From: Pampus argenteus
Taxonomy: Eukaryota; Chordata; Actinopteri; Scombriformes; Stromateidae
Direction: 5' to 3'
Assembly: GCA_036937835.1 (NCBI GenBank)
Contig: CM072877.1
Location: 8,012,501 to 8,076,500, forward strand
Length of the DNA: 64,000 nucleotides
In this document: piece by piece, positions 11,021 through 22,320 of the stretch
How positions within the stretch are numbered: the first letter of the stretch is position 1
Layout of the letters: each line of letters begins with the position of its first letter
Notes under the pieces: model-generated
Seen by the model: the letters and a program-made list of their open reading frames with translations, nothing else
What the model was told of the DNA's origin: nothing
Databases searched by the model: none
Made by a program: the position numbers and the translations under genes

Positions 11021-13239
11021 GGTATTGATCTGCACTACAATTGTCAAAAGCATCATGTACAGAGTAAAACAGTATTAAGTAGTAACTTAATAGGCAGTAT
11101 TATCAATACAAAACTCTTGGTTTAAAATCCCAAACACCTAACTGCGATTTTTACTTGATGCTCTGTGTGGTACAGCAGAGGGAGTAGAACACCTGTTCCA
11201 ACATTTGTTACAGACAGGTATGTCTCTGGGGATATGAATGAGGTCCAACACCGGGTTGTAAATCTTATACCGTGTTGGTTGTCTTTTTTTTTTCTTTTTG
11301 TTTGGAATGTCGGTAGATTTAGCTAATTAGTAGGAGCCAGGTGTTAATTAGCCGAGGCGAGAGGGGATCGGTTTGGTTCCGATCCATACTGCTGTGTCTC
11401 ACGGAGCTCCAACTCTTTGATCTCCCCTGCAGGGCTGAACGCGCCACTGTGCTTGTCATTTCCAATTAGGACGTTAAACAGATATTCCAAAGATACCCCC
11501 CTTGTTACCCCTTTTCCTTCCTCAATCCAGTCAGATGAGTGGAACAAGAAGGATGACAAATCGGCAGAGTCAATTCTTTTTTTTTTTTTTTTCTGTCTGT
11601 CAAGTGTTCTCCTTTAAGTTGTCTGACAGGAAGCTATAGCACCGAACGCACGGCAACATCTGCTGAAGAGGACGTGGGGAGAATATGAGCTTTGCAACAG
11701 TTTTCTGTCGGTTTGGATAAAACCAAATGTAACCATTACTGTCGCAGTTATTATTTCAGTGATAGAAGAGAATATAGTTCAGTATTTTTCAGTATTAACA
11801 GAGCTTTTCAACTGCCAGCACTCAGGCTGAATGTTCTACTCAGACAATAAATACAAGTTGTCGAGGGCCATTAAATGCATCATCAAATCTAAATGTATCA
11901 CAGAAGAACTATGAAGTAATTTAAGGCGATCGATCACCATATTATGCTCATTAGGAGAGTGTTTGCAGGCACGGCCCTCGGAGTCTTACACATGTGCATA
12001 AATTCCACCAGAGATGAAATACAGAAGGTACAGCCAACTGTTTGTGGGACTCGTAGTGCAGGTGACGTACTACCTGGCCATGGCTCTAAAAGTATGGAAC
12101 AAACTCCCTAACCAGCAGGCTGCCATAAGTCTTTTTTTTTTTTCATTTTGATTAATTATTTTGATTAATTTTTACCAACTCGGGAGTTCTGAGTTCCACA
12201 GTCAGTGATACTAAAGTTGAAAGGAGTTGATACATGACATTAATTATAAATAATATTATAAGAAAGGGTCAAAACATGTGTCATTGTACAGCAATTGTAA
12301 GAAAAAAAGAGCAAAGAAAAGAGGAAAAAAAAAAAAATCATTGTCGAATTAGCATGTCTGTGTAAAACTGACAAGCGAAAAGCACTAAAAGTCTGCTTAA
12401 TTGATGATAAGCAAAGCAACTTTATATTTTAGAACAAGCCAGTAGAAGGAAGTTTTAAAATGTTTGCAATTCTGTGTACATAAAGAAATATCAGCACAGC
12501 ATGGCTCAACTGTGAAACGGTATTTGGCTTTAAACTATAAAATAGAAGCCTTGTTGATAGCAGACTACTTAGTCAGCAGGGGAGATGGCAGTCGCGTTTA
12601 ACCTTTACTATTCCATCTTAAAACAACTACAGTGTGTGTAGAATTATAACATTTCTGACTTTGCTTTTGACTCATGGCAGCTGTAGTGACAAAGACAATG
12701 TGGGAAAAAGCAGTGCTTGCAACTTCAAAGAAAGCTTATTATTTTAAATATGCTACAATCCCAAGAATTATAATGTTTTCTACACGTAGTTGTTAAAATA
12801 TTCATAATATAAAGGTGTCCTTATGTTTATATTGCAACAAAACCTTCATATATAAAATACATCACTGGTCCAGAAAAAAAAAAAAAAAACTAAACTGTGT
12901 TCTATTATATTATGATGAAGATTTGATTAACTTTAAATACAAATAAAATGACTTTAGCAAAAAGAGTTAATGTTAAAATTAGAATTAAAAAGACGCCTTT
13001 TTAATATGAAGTAAGGTTCGCATAGACAAATACAAAAAGGCTGTAACTCCCACGTGTGTAAATATGTTGATCAGTGAAAGTGATCTAGATATAAATTAGG
13101 TGTGTGTTTCATGTCTGGTCCTACCATTAATGTTACAACGTCTTGATGTTTTTCTCAGGGTCATTTGACCCGGTTAAAGCTATCACATGAGTTTGCCAAG
13201 GCCTTATGATGTCCTGACATTTTATTCCAATATATGACA

Positions 13240-13475
13240 GTGACGGCACAGTGTGAATATGCATAGAAGATGGATTAGTGAACAGAATTTTACTGGTGTC
13301 TCATTTGCATCTCTGCAGTGCCTTAGATATCTTGCAGCAGTTGCTGCACTGAATCATGTAAACACCTTTGTTTTGTACGATGAAAGGCAGGTGGGGGGTG
13401 GGGGTGAGGCATTTTCAGAACACCATGCAAATACAGAATAATAAAGGATTAGAAGAGGCACATTTGCATATGAAC
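13240..13475. promoter_or_regulatory. Cluster of POU octamer motifs
   Basis: The canonical octamer ATGCAAAT, or its complement ATTTGCAT, occurs three times: 13303-13310, 13425-13432 and 13462-13469. An ATATGCAT site lies just upstream, near 13257. POU-family factors bind this octamer. The surrounding sequence has no good open frame (the longest is about 62 codons). Function is inferred from motif density only. Confidence 0.3.
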
Positions 13476-13924
13476 AAACTGCTCACTTATGGAGAATGCT
13501 CGATGCCTACCGTCTATGGGTGAACACTTGGATGAGTAATGTGTCTTGTGGATGAGCACGTGCAGAAATAGCTCATGGGTTGTTTTTTTTCCTCAGTAGG
13601 ATCCAATTGATGGGCTTACACAGAATTAGCCAGGCTTTGGAACTATAGGATTTGGCTGCACAGACAAAAATGACAGGTCATTTAACATGCTGCTGTAACG
13701 TTGTGGTATAATTTGGTAATTGGTTGCCTGTATAAATATGAACCTGCATGTTCTCATTTTGAACTGCAAATCCATGTGAACAAACCACAGAGGAAATGGA
13801 CGATTAATTAGATGGACGGCACACATTTCCTGTGTTTGCACAGTGAATGGGATGGATGGGTAACAGTGTGAAAGGAATGTCTGGCTACAGTAAGATGTGC
13901 AATTGCAGGTTTTAGGACACTAAA

Positions 13925-13926
<2 letters not shown>

Positions 13927-13972
<46 letters not shown>
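13927..13972. repeat. (TG)23 microsatellite
   Basis: A perfect TG array followed by GGGAGGAGAGAG purine-rich sequence. Open frames on both strands run through it and read Cys-Val or Thr-His repeats, which are artefacts. Confidence 0.95.
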
Positions 13973-13974
<2 letters not shown>

Positions 13975-14512
13975 AGGAGAGAGAAAGCCGAAAAAGGACA
14001 GAAGGCAAAGAAAATCCATCAGAGATTGAAAGGCATGTCACTCAAGAGAAAGTCCGGCAGGTTTATACAAGGGAGAGAGGCAAAAAGGGGAAGAGAGAGA
14101 GCTAAAGAGAAGATATGGAAGTGTGAGAATAAGGTTGGAGGGTAGACAAAAACTGCAATTGAGTGATACCCCTATCAACCTGATTTTAAATAATGGAGCT
14201 TCAAGGGTTTGAATGAGAGTCATTTTGAAGTAAATGTTAAAACTGAGCGAGGAGCAGAGTCTGGGGGTGAAGGGTCGGGGTGGATGGGTACGGTACGGCA
14301 TCAATGGCAGGAAAACAAATGAATATAAAAGGAAATAAAACTAAATATGCTATGTTACCACAATTTTCATAAAATGGCAAGACTTCATAAATTATGATTA
14401 ATGTATGGACAAATGTTTATAGTTGATTGAAATTTTTTTGACTGATGTTTAATTGCATTCATGGTCATTCTCTATGGTAGACAAAAAGCCAGCAAAGAAC
14501 CTGACATTATAG

Positions 14513-14966
14513 CCCTGTTCACACCTAGCATTAAAATGCATCTTGGGTGATCAGATCACAAGTGGACAGCTTTAAGTAGTAAGTATAAATGCAAAACACA
14601 TTGAAAATGCATTGAAATCTGATCCCTCAGACCACATTTGGAGGTGGTCTGGGCTGGATACTATAATGTCCTCTGTGTAAGCAGAAGCACATACTTAATT
14701 GAGCATCAGCAACGTCATAACATGAAGAAGAAGCCACAACAACAGGCAAAATGGATGCTTGTGGATGGAACACACACAAAACGTCCATGTCTGATTGCAT
14801 TTGGTCTTTGCAAATGGAAATGATGTACATGTTTACTTGCATACAGAGCGAGGAAGTGAGATCCGATCACAAGTGATCACTCGAGATGCATGCGGAATGA
14901 CAAGTGTGAATTGATGTATTTAGAGTTGCCCACTTGTGATTGGATGCCAGGTGTGAAGAGGCAGTG
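14513..14966. mobile_element. Non-autonomous DNA transposon with terminal inverted repeats
   Basis: The left end reads CCTGTTCACACCTAGCAT, with GATCACAAGTGG about 25 bases further in. The right end, read on the minus strand, gives GCCTCTTCACACCTGGCAT followed by CCAATCACAAGTGGGC. Both ends share the order TTCACACCT(A/G)GCAT then ATCACAAGTGG, so they form imperfect terminal inverted repeats. Additional GATC(A/C)-type motifs lie just inside both ends. The interior of about 350 bases encodes nothing recognisable, so any movement would have used a transposase from elsewhere. I see no clear target-site duplication and do not assign the superfamily. Confidence 0.65.
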
Positions 14967-15089
14967 CCACCAGTAAAAGGCACAAAGTGAAAGCCAAGAA
15001 AAAAAAAAAATCTTATATAATGCAATAAGCACTGACATTTTCCAATGGCCACCATGTCACTGTTTTTTGTAAAGCCTGTCATTCAAACT

Positions 15090-15560
15090 GGCATAGAGAC
15101 CCCGAAGGCGTTTATCAATCAATGTCTCTGCAGAAGCAATTATCAGGAGAAGCACTTCTGCTGTAAACCAAATCATGGTCATGCATTGCCTCCCAGTACA
15201 TGTTATAGATGGCAAGCAGGCCTGGTATTAGACATTAGACGGCCTTGGCAACCATCTAGGCTGCCATCTAATAGGCGGTGCCTATATAACAGGACATGTT
15301 TGTGTCTTTAGAATCATTGCTGCACATGTATTCATTAATTCATCTATCCCAGTCGAGCCGCCTGAAGTGAAGCTCGCCTGGGACACCGAATGCGTTCGAG
15401 CCGGCCCTGATGGCGAGGCAGCAGTAGGTGGAAATTGAAAAGCACTACACGGTTATGCTTCAAGGACTGGAAAGGAGCTGTTTCATTCAATCAGACAAAG
15501 GCACCCAGATGCTAATTGAGACAGCATGAATCACTGCACTCATGCTCATCAGAATGTCTG
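15090..15560. promoter_or_regulatory. Candidate conserved non-coding element
   Basis: This block has fairly even composition, a local rise in CpG near 15350-15410 and no long simple repeats. It also has AT-rich homeodomain-like sites (GCTAATTGAG, CAATTATC). No frame longer than about 88 codons is present and none resembles a known protein. Regulatory function is a guess from texture. Confidence 0.2.
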
Positions 15561-15673
15561 AACCCATATGCTAGTTACTGCAAAAAAAAAATAAATAAAT
15601 AAAAATCTCAGAGGAGGTTGCTGTAAACACAGATATTTTCTAAATTTCAAAACTATATCCGTGTCTCACCGCC

Positions 15674-15677
<4 letters not shown>

Positions 15678-15710
<33 letters not shown>
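15678..15710. repeat. (TC)n microsatellite
   Basis: About 16 perfect TC units, continuing imperfectly as TCTCTG/TGTC to about 15750. Confidence 0.95.
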
Positions 15711-15714
<4 letters not shown>

Positions 15715-16870
15715 CTCTGTGTGTCTGTCTCTCTTCTCTCTCTGTCAGTCAGTCAGTTGAGTGATAGACTGACCTAGGGATATAAACGACATGAATTCCT
15801 ATCTATTATTCCTCCTCCCTTCCCTCTCCCCTTCTTCCTCCCTTGTGTTGTGGAAATCAAAGACTGCTGAGCCAAGGGGAAAAAAGATTCCATCAATCTT
15901 CACTTGTCCCTAACAGTCACGTTTACCTGACAAAGTTGCACAGCACTCTGTGAAATGCGGTTCCTTCCTGCCAAAGCCTTGGCTTATGCCCCTGAAATAC
16001 TGTTTCTTTCTTTATATTAAATTCTATTTAATGGGCTGCCTTGGTGTCTCAGGCAGGCGTAGGTGCATAATGTGAACTTGCTAGATCATGGAATCTGTCT
16101 CATGACCTTCGTCACATGTCTTCCTCTCTCTATTTTAAGCTTTATTTATTCAGGGAGGGTTTGCTGAGCGTGCAGGCTTGCTTTCAACAACGCCTTGCTT
16201 AACATTCATATAGTTGCACACATTCACTGGTAGCTGCCCTGCACTGATACAGTCTTTACTGTTGGACACTGAGCAGCTCGGCTGGTGCAGCTGCACTCCA
16301 ACCCTTTGACTAAAGGGACCCTCAGTGGCAGTTGTTGAGTTTCAGTGACTACAGTACCACCCAACCTGCACGTCTTCTGAATCCTGTAACATCTATCTCC
16401 TGATCTCATTCATTCTATAATGTATATGTGTTAACAGAATAGTTCTGTTATGGAGCATATATGCTATTAGATTTTACATTCTATTTTGTATTATGTTAAG
16501 AATTCCATATGAGTAAACAAATCTATTCTGTGCTCAATAAATACATTTTGTGTGTTTGCCATTATCCACATAAGTACACAATGATAATCTCTTTCACTCA
16601 GTTCTATGTTAATGTACCCACTCAGTGTTTCTCTTGCTCTCTCAACATCTCTGTCGTATGTGCCTGTTCCAGCCTGTGCCAGTTCATGAACATGTTGTTC
16701 TCAGTGTTGGGGTATAGGACATCAATGTCTGGTGTTCATCTTTAAGCAGTTTTGTATAAGCAACACAATGTATGCAGCCTTCTTTTGCTGCATTATGTGT
16801 GTTGTACAACTATTTCCTGGGCCCAGAATTAAAGTACTTTCTTTAATACAACAGAGACCAACTAGAGAGT

Positions 16871-16895
16871 TTATTTTATTTATTTATTTATTTTA
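16871..16895. repeat. (TTTA)n tract
   Basis: About five TTTA units, followed by a T run. Confidence 0.85.
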
Positions 16896-18987
16896 GTTTT
16901 TTTTTTTAAATTATTCTCAGCATAACAACAATTTCTCAGTTCAATTGCTTGAAATGTACCATTGTGCGCTGGGGAATGAGGCAAATATAACACTGTATTC
17001 TACAATACAGCTTACTTAATATATGGCCCCTGGAACATGATTTATACTTAGAATTATTCACGTATATAAAGCTTATCCGGGCTTTCATGCCAGACACAGC
17101 AAAGTGCAGATACATGATGTAGAATTATGTCAGGATGTCAGTACATAAACATAACGTAACATAATGCCCTTAAGGCTTTCATGTCTTAGTATCATTAACA
17201 ACATAGACATTAAACTATCTGAGCTGGAGATTTGAAATTTTTTTTTAATCTAAAATAGATAAACAAACAATATAGAATATTTCTGTATTTAATCTGATGT
17301 GCACATCTGCTTGTGCCTGTCAAAACAATGGACTTCGGTGTGCATTTGGTGTGAGAGTGCAGGAGGGGAGAAGCCACACTGATCCACTGTGTTTGTCCCT
17401 CTCTTGTTATTTTCAATCTTTGTTCAATGAGAGGTTATCTGGCCAGATTTGGTGGCGTGTTCGTCTCTGTCAGGTCAGAATGACAGATAGCAATCTGTGA
17501 TAGCAACGTTCGGGGGTATTTTTACAAAGCAGTTCTGCATGGAGTCACATTTAAATCTACAAAATACAACATGGATGTTCCGTTTAGGAGGATGATTTAA
17601 TAATTGAAAATGCATTTAATTAAAATACTGAGTAAAAGACACCAATATATTTGCCCATTAGAGGTATTCTTTCATGTACATTTTCTGCTTTTGATATGAT
17701 ATTTTTATGATAACAAAACTGCAACTTCAGACACAAAGGGTACAAACATAGAAGAAATGCATACCATGTTGCTTTTATTAGATTCAACATAAAATATTTA
17801 AAGTAAAATTAAACTTCTTCCTCTAAAGTCTAAAGTCTTCTTGATATTGTTGTTTTATCCTCAGTATATATTTTACAAGAGCCACCAGGTTGGCATTCTT
17901 CAATGACAGAAAAGACACGGAAAATATTAATTGAAAAGTTTTTTTTTAATATATATAATATACAGAATATTCTTTGATTCAAGTGGAGAGGGTTACTCTA
18001 TAACATCTCCTTCCCTAATCTCTAACACACTGTTGTCTTTTTTTGAGCTGCTAAAGCTTATCTTGTATCGTTGTTGCTGTCACTTTCCACCAAATACCAA
18101 GGTTGGAAATGAATGTCTAGAAACTTTATTTAAGCCCCACAATACTATTTGAGTGGATTTACTGCAAGCAGTTAGTCATTATAGAACAGTCCTACTGTAC
18201 ATGAGTAATTCTTCTGACATACAATAGGGAGATATGCACTGCATATCTGGAATTGGCCTCAACTATCCACTCAATGCATTCTGTTAAGGCAAAGATATTC
18301 AAAGATTGCTTTGCAGAGTTTCCAAAGCTGGAGTATATCTGTCCTCATTATTCTGATATGATATTGCCCTAAGACAGATCAGGCAGCAGATGCTAACTAC
18401 TCCACTAAGCTTGAATAACCCCGAAAATCTTGCCCAGACTTATTTTTTATTTTCTGCATGGAAAATGTTGTAGATATGCTTATGATGGTCTTTCTAAGTA
18501 TAGAAAGTTCCCTGGGTTTGGCTGAAATCCTAGAGGATAGACATTATCATTGTGGCCCAGAGAAGAGCTGCCCAGAAGCTTGTCCCCAGAGGCTGCTTAA
18601 TGAGAGGACAGAGAAAGCAAAGAGGAACCGAAGCACCTGAAAGCCAGCTGTTTTCAGAGTCTACAGTAGAAACGAATGCTTGCAGTGAATGTGTTGATGT
18701 GGCCACGGGGCATCTCCAGACAATGTCACGACCCTGCACTCTGCTTCCAGGCCAGTCATTTATCCGGCATGTTATCCCTGTAGCTGTAGTTAGGTTGACT
18801 TAACACAAGATGACTCCGCTGCTAAGGCGTAATTCCTGAGGATACGTGGTTTATCTGAGAAGATACTAGCCTCATAGCATCATAGCACAATACATTGTGC
18901 AGTTAACATGCCTTTGGAAAAGATTATGACAGGTCATCATATTGCTTAGTATCAGGGTTACACAAAGGATCATAATTTTGCATTTTT

Positions 18988-19040
18988 TGGTAACGCACTT
19001 GCCTCTCTGGAAGGCCAGGAGCTGGGTTTAAGTGTTTATT
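18988..19040 (+). mobile_element. Possible tRNA-derived SINE relic
   Basis: The phrase GGTAACGCACTTGCCTCTC followed by GGGTTTAAGTG resembles a tRNA-like head: the stretch after the A box, an anticodon arm and a damaged B box (normally GGTTCRANTCC). No complete cloverleaf, A box or SINE tail is visible. The call is weak. Confidence 0.3.
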
Positions 19041-20819
19041 TGGATTACTGCAAGACACATATGTGGTGTTTAACCGAGACTTTATTGTACAGCAGCTGAA
19101 GGTCAAAAAATAATTAAATAATTACATCACTAATGATTAAAAAGGTATTCACATCCATACCATAGAAAACGGTTTTAATAGTTTGCAAAGGCAAATGGTA
19201 TGAAATAGATTATGTCCAGAGAAACCACCCTTTTCATAGCAACGTGCAAATCTTAACAGCACATCTCTATGTGTGTAACACTGGCATCTGCTCATTGTCA
19301 GCCTCTGCGGTAAAGGCTTTCTGTGGCGTTGACTTTGCAGAGCAATGAAAAGAAAGAAAAAAATGTGAGTGGAGCTCACGGGGAACAACTTCACACTGTG
19401 TGTAGGACTTTCAGCCAAAAGCCATGTGAGCATTAGCATTATGCTATTAAGTGGAAGCTCGCACTGGAATATGTGAGGGAGTAGGCAGAGCAAAACTAAA
19501 GTTGGTTCTGGCCCTCTGCAACCTCTGCAGGAAATTATAATGCAATAATAGAAGTGCCCTCCTTTTTCCAAATGAGAATATAAACAAATGATGGATAACA
19601 ATAATCTGAGCAGTCAGCAAAGCGTATCGAAAGCCCCAACGCCCACATAACTATAGTGAGACGTTCAGAGAGAGAGAAAATAAATGGGAAGAGGACTGAA
19701 ATCAACAATAGAAATAGCTCTAGAGTCTAGAAATAAACAGAATTAAGGTGATGCTGTTGTGGACAGGAAGAGAGTGGGAGAAAAGAAGTGAGATAAAAAA
19801 TAACCAGCAGTTGGGAACCCAGTGAAAGGCAGCATCCTGTTAGGTACTTCTGCACATTTATTCCGTGTTTACTGCCTGTATGAGTGTGTATGTGGCCCTG
19901 TGTGTGTGGTTTGGCATGGCTGTGCATGTGTGTGTGTGTGGTAAGTATTTGTCTTCCCTGCCTCTCAGATGCCGGTCCAATGCAATGTTTGTACCTGGCA
20001 GTGGATGCAGGTGCAGAATAGGCCTGAAAGGCCCATCTCACTGCTGCATCTGTTTTCTTAGCTCAGTCTCTTTGTGTATTACGCTGCTTTATCTAAATGC
20101 CCATTGAACCCGATTTCATGACAAATTCATTCGTATTTGCACAGAACCCAAAAAAAAACCAACAAAAAAAAGACAGTGTATAATACCAGTCTAGCACCTA
20201 ACAGCAGACAAACACGGCTAGCAATGAGTGGATGAAAAAGTGGAATATATATATAGCACCTAAAAAGCCAGCTATGTTTCTGGAGTTGGTTAGAGGACAA
20301 AACAGTGCTACAAGAGCTACATTCATCAGACGATTAAGAATATGACTCCAATGGGATGTACGCTTTTCCACCACAATAATGTGTGAGGGTCCATTGTGTC
20401 TGCCAGCTTGCCATTGATTTTTTTATTTTTTATTTTTTTTGCCCCTAGTGGGCAAAACTTACTTAACGCAACTCTAAACATGATTTACCAGTCTTCACTA
20501 ACTTCTAATTCAGCCTTCCAACAACATAAAGGCAGCAGAACTAGAAATGTCCTTATTTAAGAAAAGTCACAAACCAGGATAACATAATGACCTATTGCAC
20601 ACTCAACCAACTTGATGAGATGACAGATGACCTGAGCTCACCCAAGGTTCCTGCCAATTTATTGTTTTACCTTCTATATGTGCAGGTAGGCTCGATGTAT
20701 CTCTCCAACACTGTGTCTTACACGGCTTCACAATTCTCTGACTGATTATTGATTCGATGTAAGTAGCATATATTGTCTGTGAAGTCATTCTTGATGTAGC
20801 CCCGTATGAATAAATGACT

Positions 20820-21030
20820 TGAATTGAACGCACAGCTGAATTGGCTAGAAACAAAAGCACCCGCGCCGCCATCCAGCCTCTCCCGCTGCTCTATAGCAAA
20901 CAGTAACAGCATGGGACCACAGAGGTCAATGGTATCCTCCCCTCAGAGACCTTTTCACGCCACCCATGACCAGCCCGCTCACCTTGGAATGACCCAGTTA
21001 TTGCAGACAATTTGGAAGCAGACTGTTTAA
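20820..21030. promoter_or_regulatory. Candidate conserved non-coding element
   Basis: The block is higher in GC than its surroundings, contains CCCGCGCCGCCATCC and no simple repeats, and is open for 68 codons on the plus strand. It matches no protein family that I recognise. It could equally be an unrecognised exon of a non-coding RNA. Confidence 0.2.
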
Positions 21031-21504
21031 GCCATGTCAGCTAGCCTAAATAATGCCATCACCTGAACAAGCAGGACTAAGCAGAGAGATGGGGGGGGAT
21101 TAGCCAGCGTGTTGGCTGCTTGTTGTCTTGTCTGCTGAAGGGCAGATGGAAATTACTTGGAAAAACAATCATTTTATCACCAACATCAATATTAATATTA
21201 ATCAGCCAGGGAACAATTCTGTGAGTAAAACTCAGCATAGATTCCCCAGAAAAAAAAACAACAAAAAAACACTAAACATTCATTCATAGAAAGACAAACA
21301 GACAAAAGGCACACACAGAGAGACATGTACCTGGGCCAACGCACACACATACGCTGAAGAGATGAAGGTCACTTAAGGACTATCCTGCAATGGCTGGAAG
21401 CATTGTTGCTATGTCAAACTTTTGGGTTTTATTTACCATCATTTAAAGGAGGGAAACGATCTCAAAGAGAACGTCACTGTTTAAGAAAACTGACAGTAGA
21501 TCTT

Positions 21505-21875
21505 GGCTATATTTTGGCTGAGAGCACATGGAAGCTTCTATAGAAATCTGAGATTAAACTGAGCTTTTTGCTTATGCTGCTTGGTGTAAGCAAAACATCA
21601 TCATATACATACCATCCCCACCGTGAAGCAGCATCATGCTGGGAGGATGCTTCTCTGCAGCAGGCCCTGGAGGGCTTGTGAGGATAGATAGTAAAATAAA
21701 TGCTGCAGAACACAGGAACATTTGGGAGGGAAACCTAAAATGCATAAGATTTGTTTCTCAGCAAGGGAATAAGCCTGAGCCTAAAGTCAAAGCTATGTTA
21801 ATGCCCCGGAGTGGCCAAGTCAAAATCGTGATCTCAGTCCAATCGATACTTAGGCTGTATTTGCAGTCTGGTTTC
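21505..21875 (+). mobile_element. Decayed Tc1-type transposon fragment (older copy)
   Basis: The plus strand follows the middle of a fish Tc1 transposase gene. TGGCTGAGAGCACATGGAAG near 21513 leads to ACCATCCCCACCGTGAAGCA, then GCATCATGCTGGGAGGATGC, then TTCTCTGCAGCAGGCCCTGG. Near 21760-21850, CAGCAAGGGAATAAGCC and GAGTGGCCAAGTCAAAATCG match the regions that normally encode the QQDN and WPSQSPDLNPIE segments of the DDE domain. Both segments are damaged, and no terminal inverted repeat is found on either side. The open frame of about 100 codons at 21636-21938 is the remaining clean part of this relic. It differs in wording from the Tc1 copy at 40131, so it belongs to another Tc1 subfamily. Confidence 0.75.
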
Positions 21876-21961
21876 ACTTTGACAAAAGGTGAATTTCTGA
21901 TGATCCTTGTGGAAAAAAAAACAACTTATAATAACTAATTTGATTCAATGTTGTACAGTAA

Positions 21962-22320
21962 GATGTGTCAGGAGTGTCTGACTTTGACTTTGACTGGAGG
22001 CTGGGTGTGTGAGTGACAGGCGTGTGGGTGTGTTGCTGTGTGCTTGTGTTTCCCCATTTGTCCTTTCTCCCAGGTTTCCTGAAGTTGATGGGAGTGGCCT
22101 CCGGCTCTGACTGTGGCACACCTGCATTCAATCAGCCTGACTGACGCGCTCCTATCACTGCACACTATTTAAGAGCTGCCCTACTCTCCACTCCTTGCTG
22201 AATTGTTGTGTATCTCTGTATGCTTTGCACCAGCTAAATAGCTGCTTTTTGCCTTCTTCAGTCCAAGTTCTTTATTATATACCCATTACACAAGCTAATA
22301 TAGACCAGGTGTTACATCAC
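21962..22320 (-). repeat. Dispersed repeat, copy B, with LTR-like extension
   Basis: The part 21962-22165, read on the minus strand, matches copy A at 2383-2560. The alignment is continuous from GCCGGAGGCCACTCCCATC to CAGTCAGACACTCCTGAC, and parts upstream also correspond with gaps. On the plus strand the unit starts TGTCAGGAGTG and contains a TATA-like TATTTAAG at about 22168. It runs on to an AT-rich TTTATTATATACCC stretch, an arrangement reminiscent of an LTR with promoter and end signal. The right boundary is uncertain; a short CTCGGTTAC duplication follows at 22321-22338. The family is not recognised. Confidence 0.65.

Larger units (their letters stand above)
9340..14510. other. Non-coding stretch with several microsatellites
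   Basis: No gene is recognised. The stretch contains AT arrays at 9538 and 10972, T runs at 10266, 11577 and 12131, an A run near 12876 and a long TG array at 13927. Candidate regulatory blocks are listed separately. The short frames around 13.9-14.3 kb overlap the TG array and purine-rich sequence and are not genes. Confidence 0.5.
14970..21490. other. Non-coding stretch, mixed unique sequence and microsatellites
   Basis: No gene is recognised. It holds a TC array at 15678, a TTTA-rich tract near 16871-16895, a short tRNA-like relic near 18988 and blocks with few simple repeats near 15.1-15.6 and 20.8-21.0 kb. The 150-codon minus-strand frame at 19149-19601 and the 104-codon frame at 19727-20041 have no recognisable domain; the latter crosses TG-rich sequence. 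Confidence 0.5.

Noticed and set aside
12060..12130. Possible end of a LINE ORF (reads MALKVWNKLPNQQAAIS)
   Set aside because: The similarity to the usual LWNSLP tail is short and isolated, with no other LINE sequence around it.
13808..14145. Open frames on both strands around the TG array
   Set aside because: Dinucleotide repeats keep frames open and give Cys-Val or Thr-His runs.
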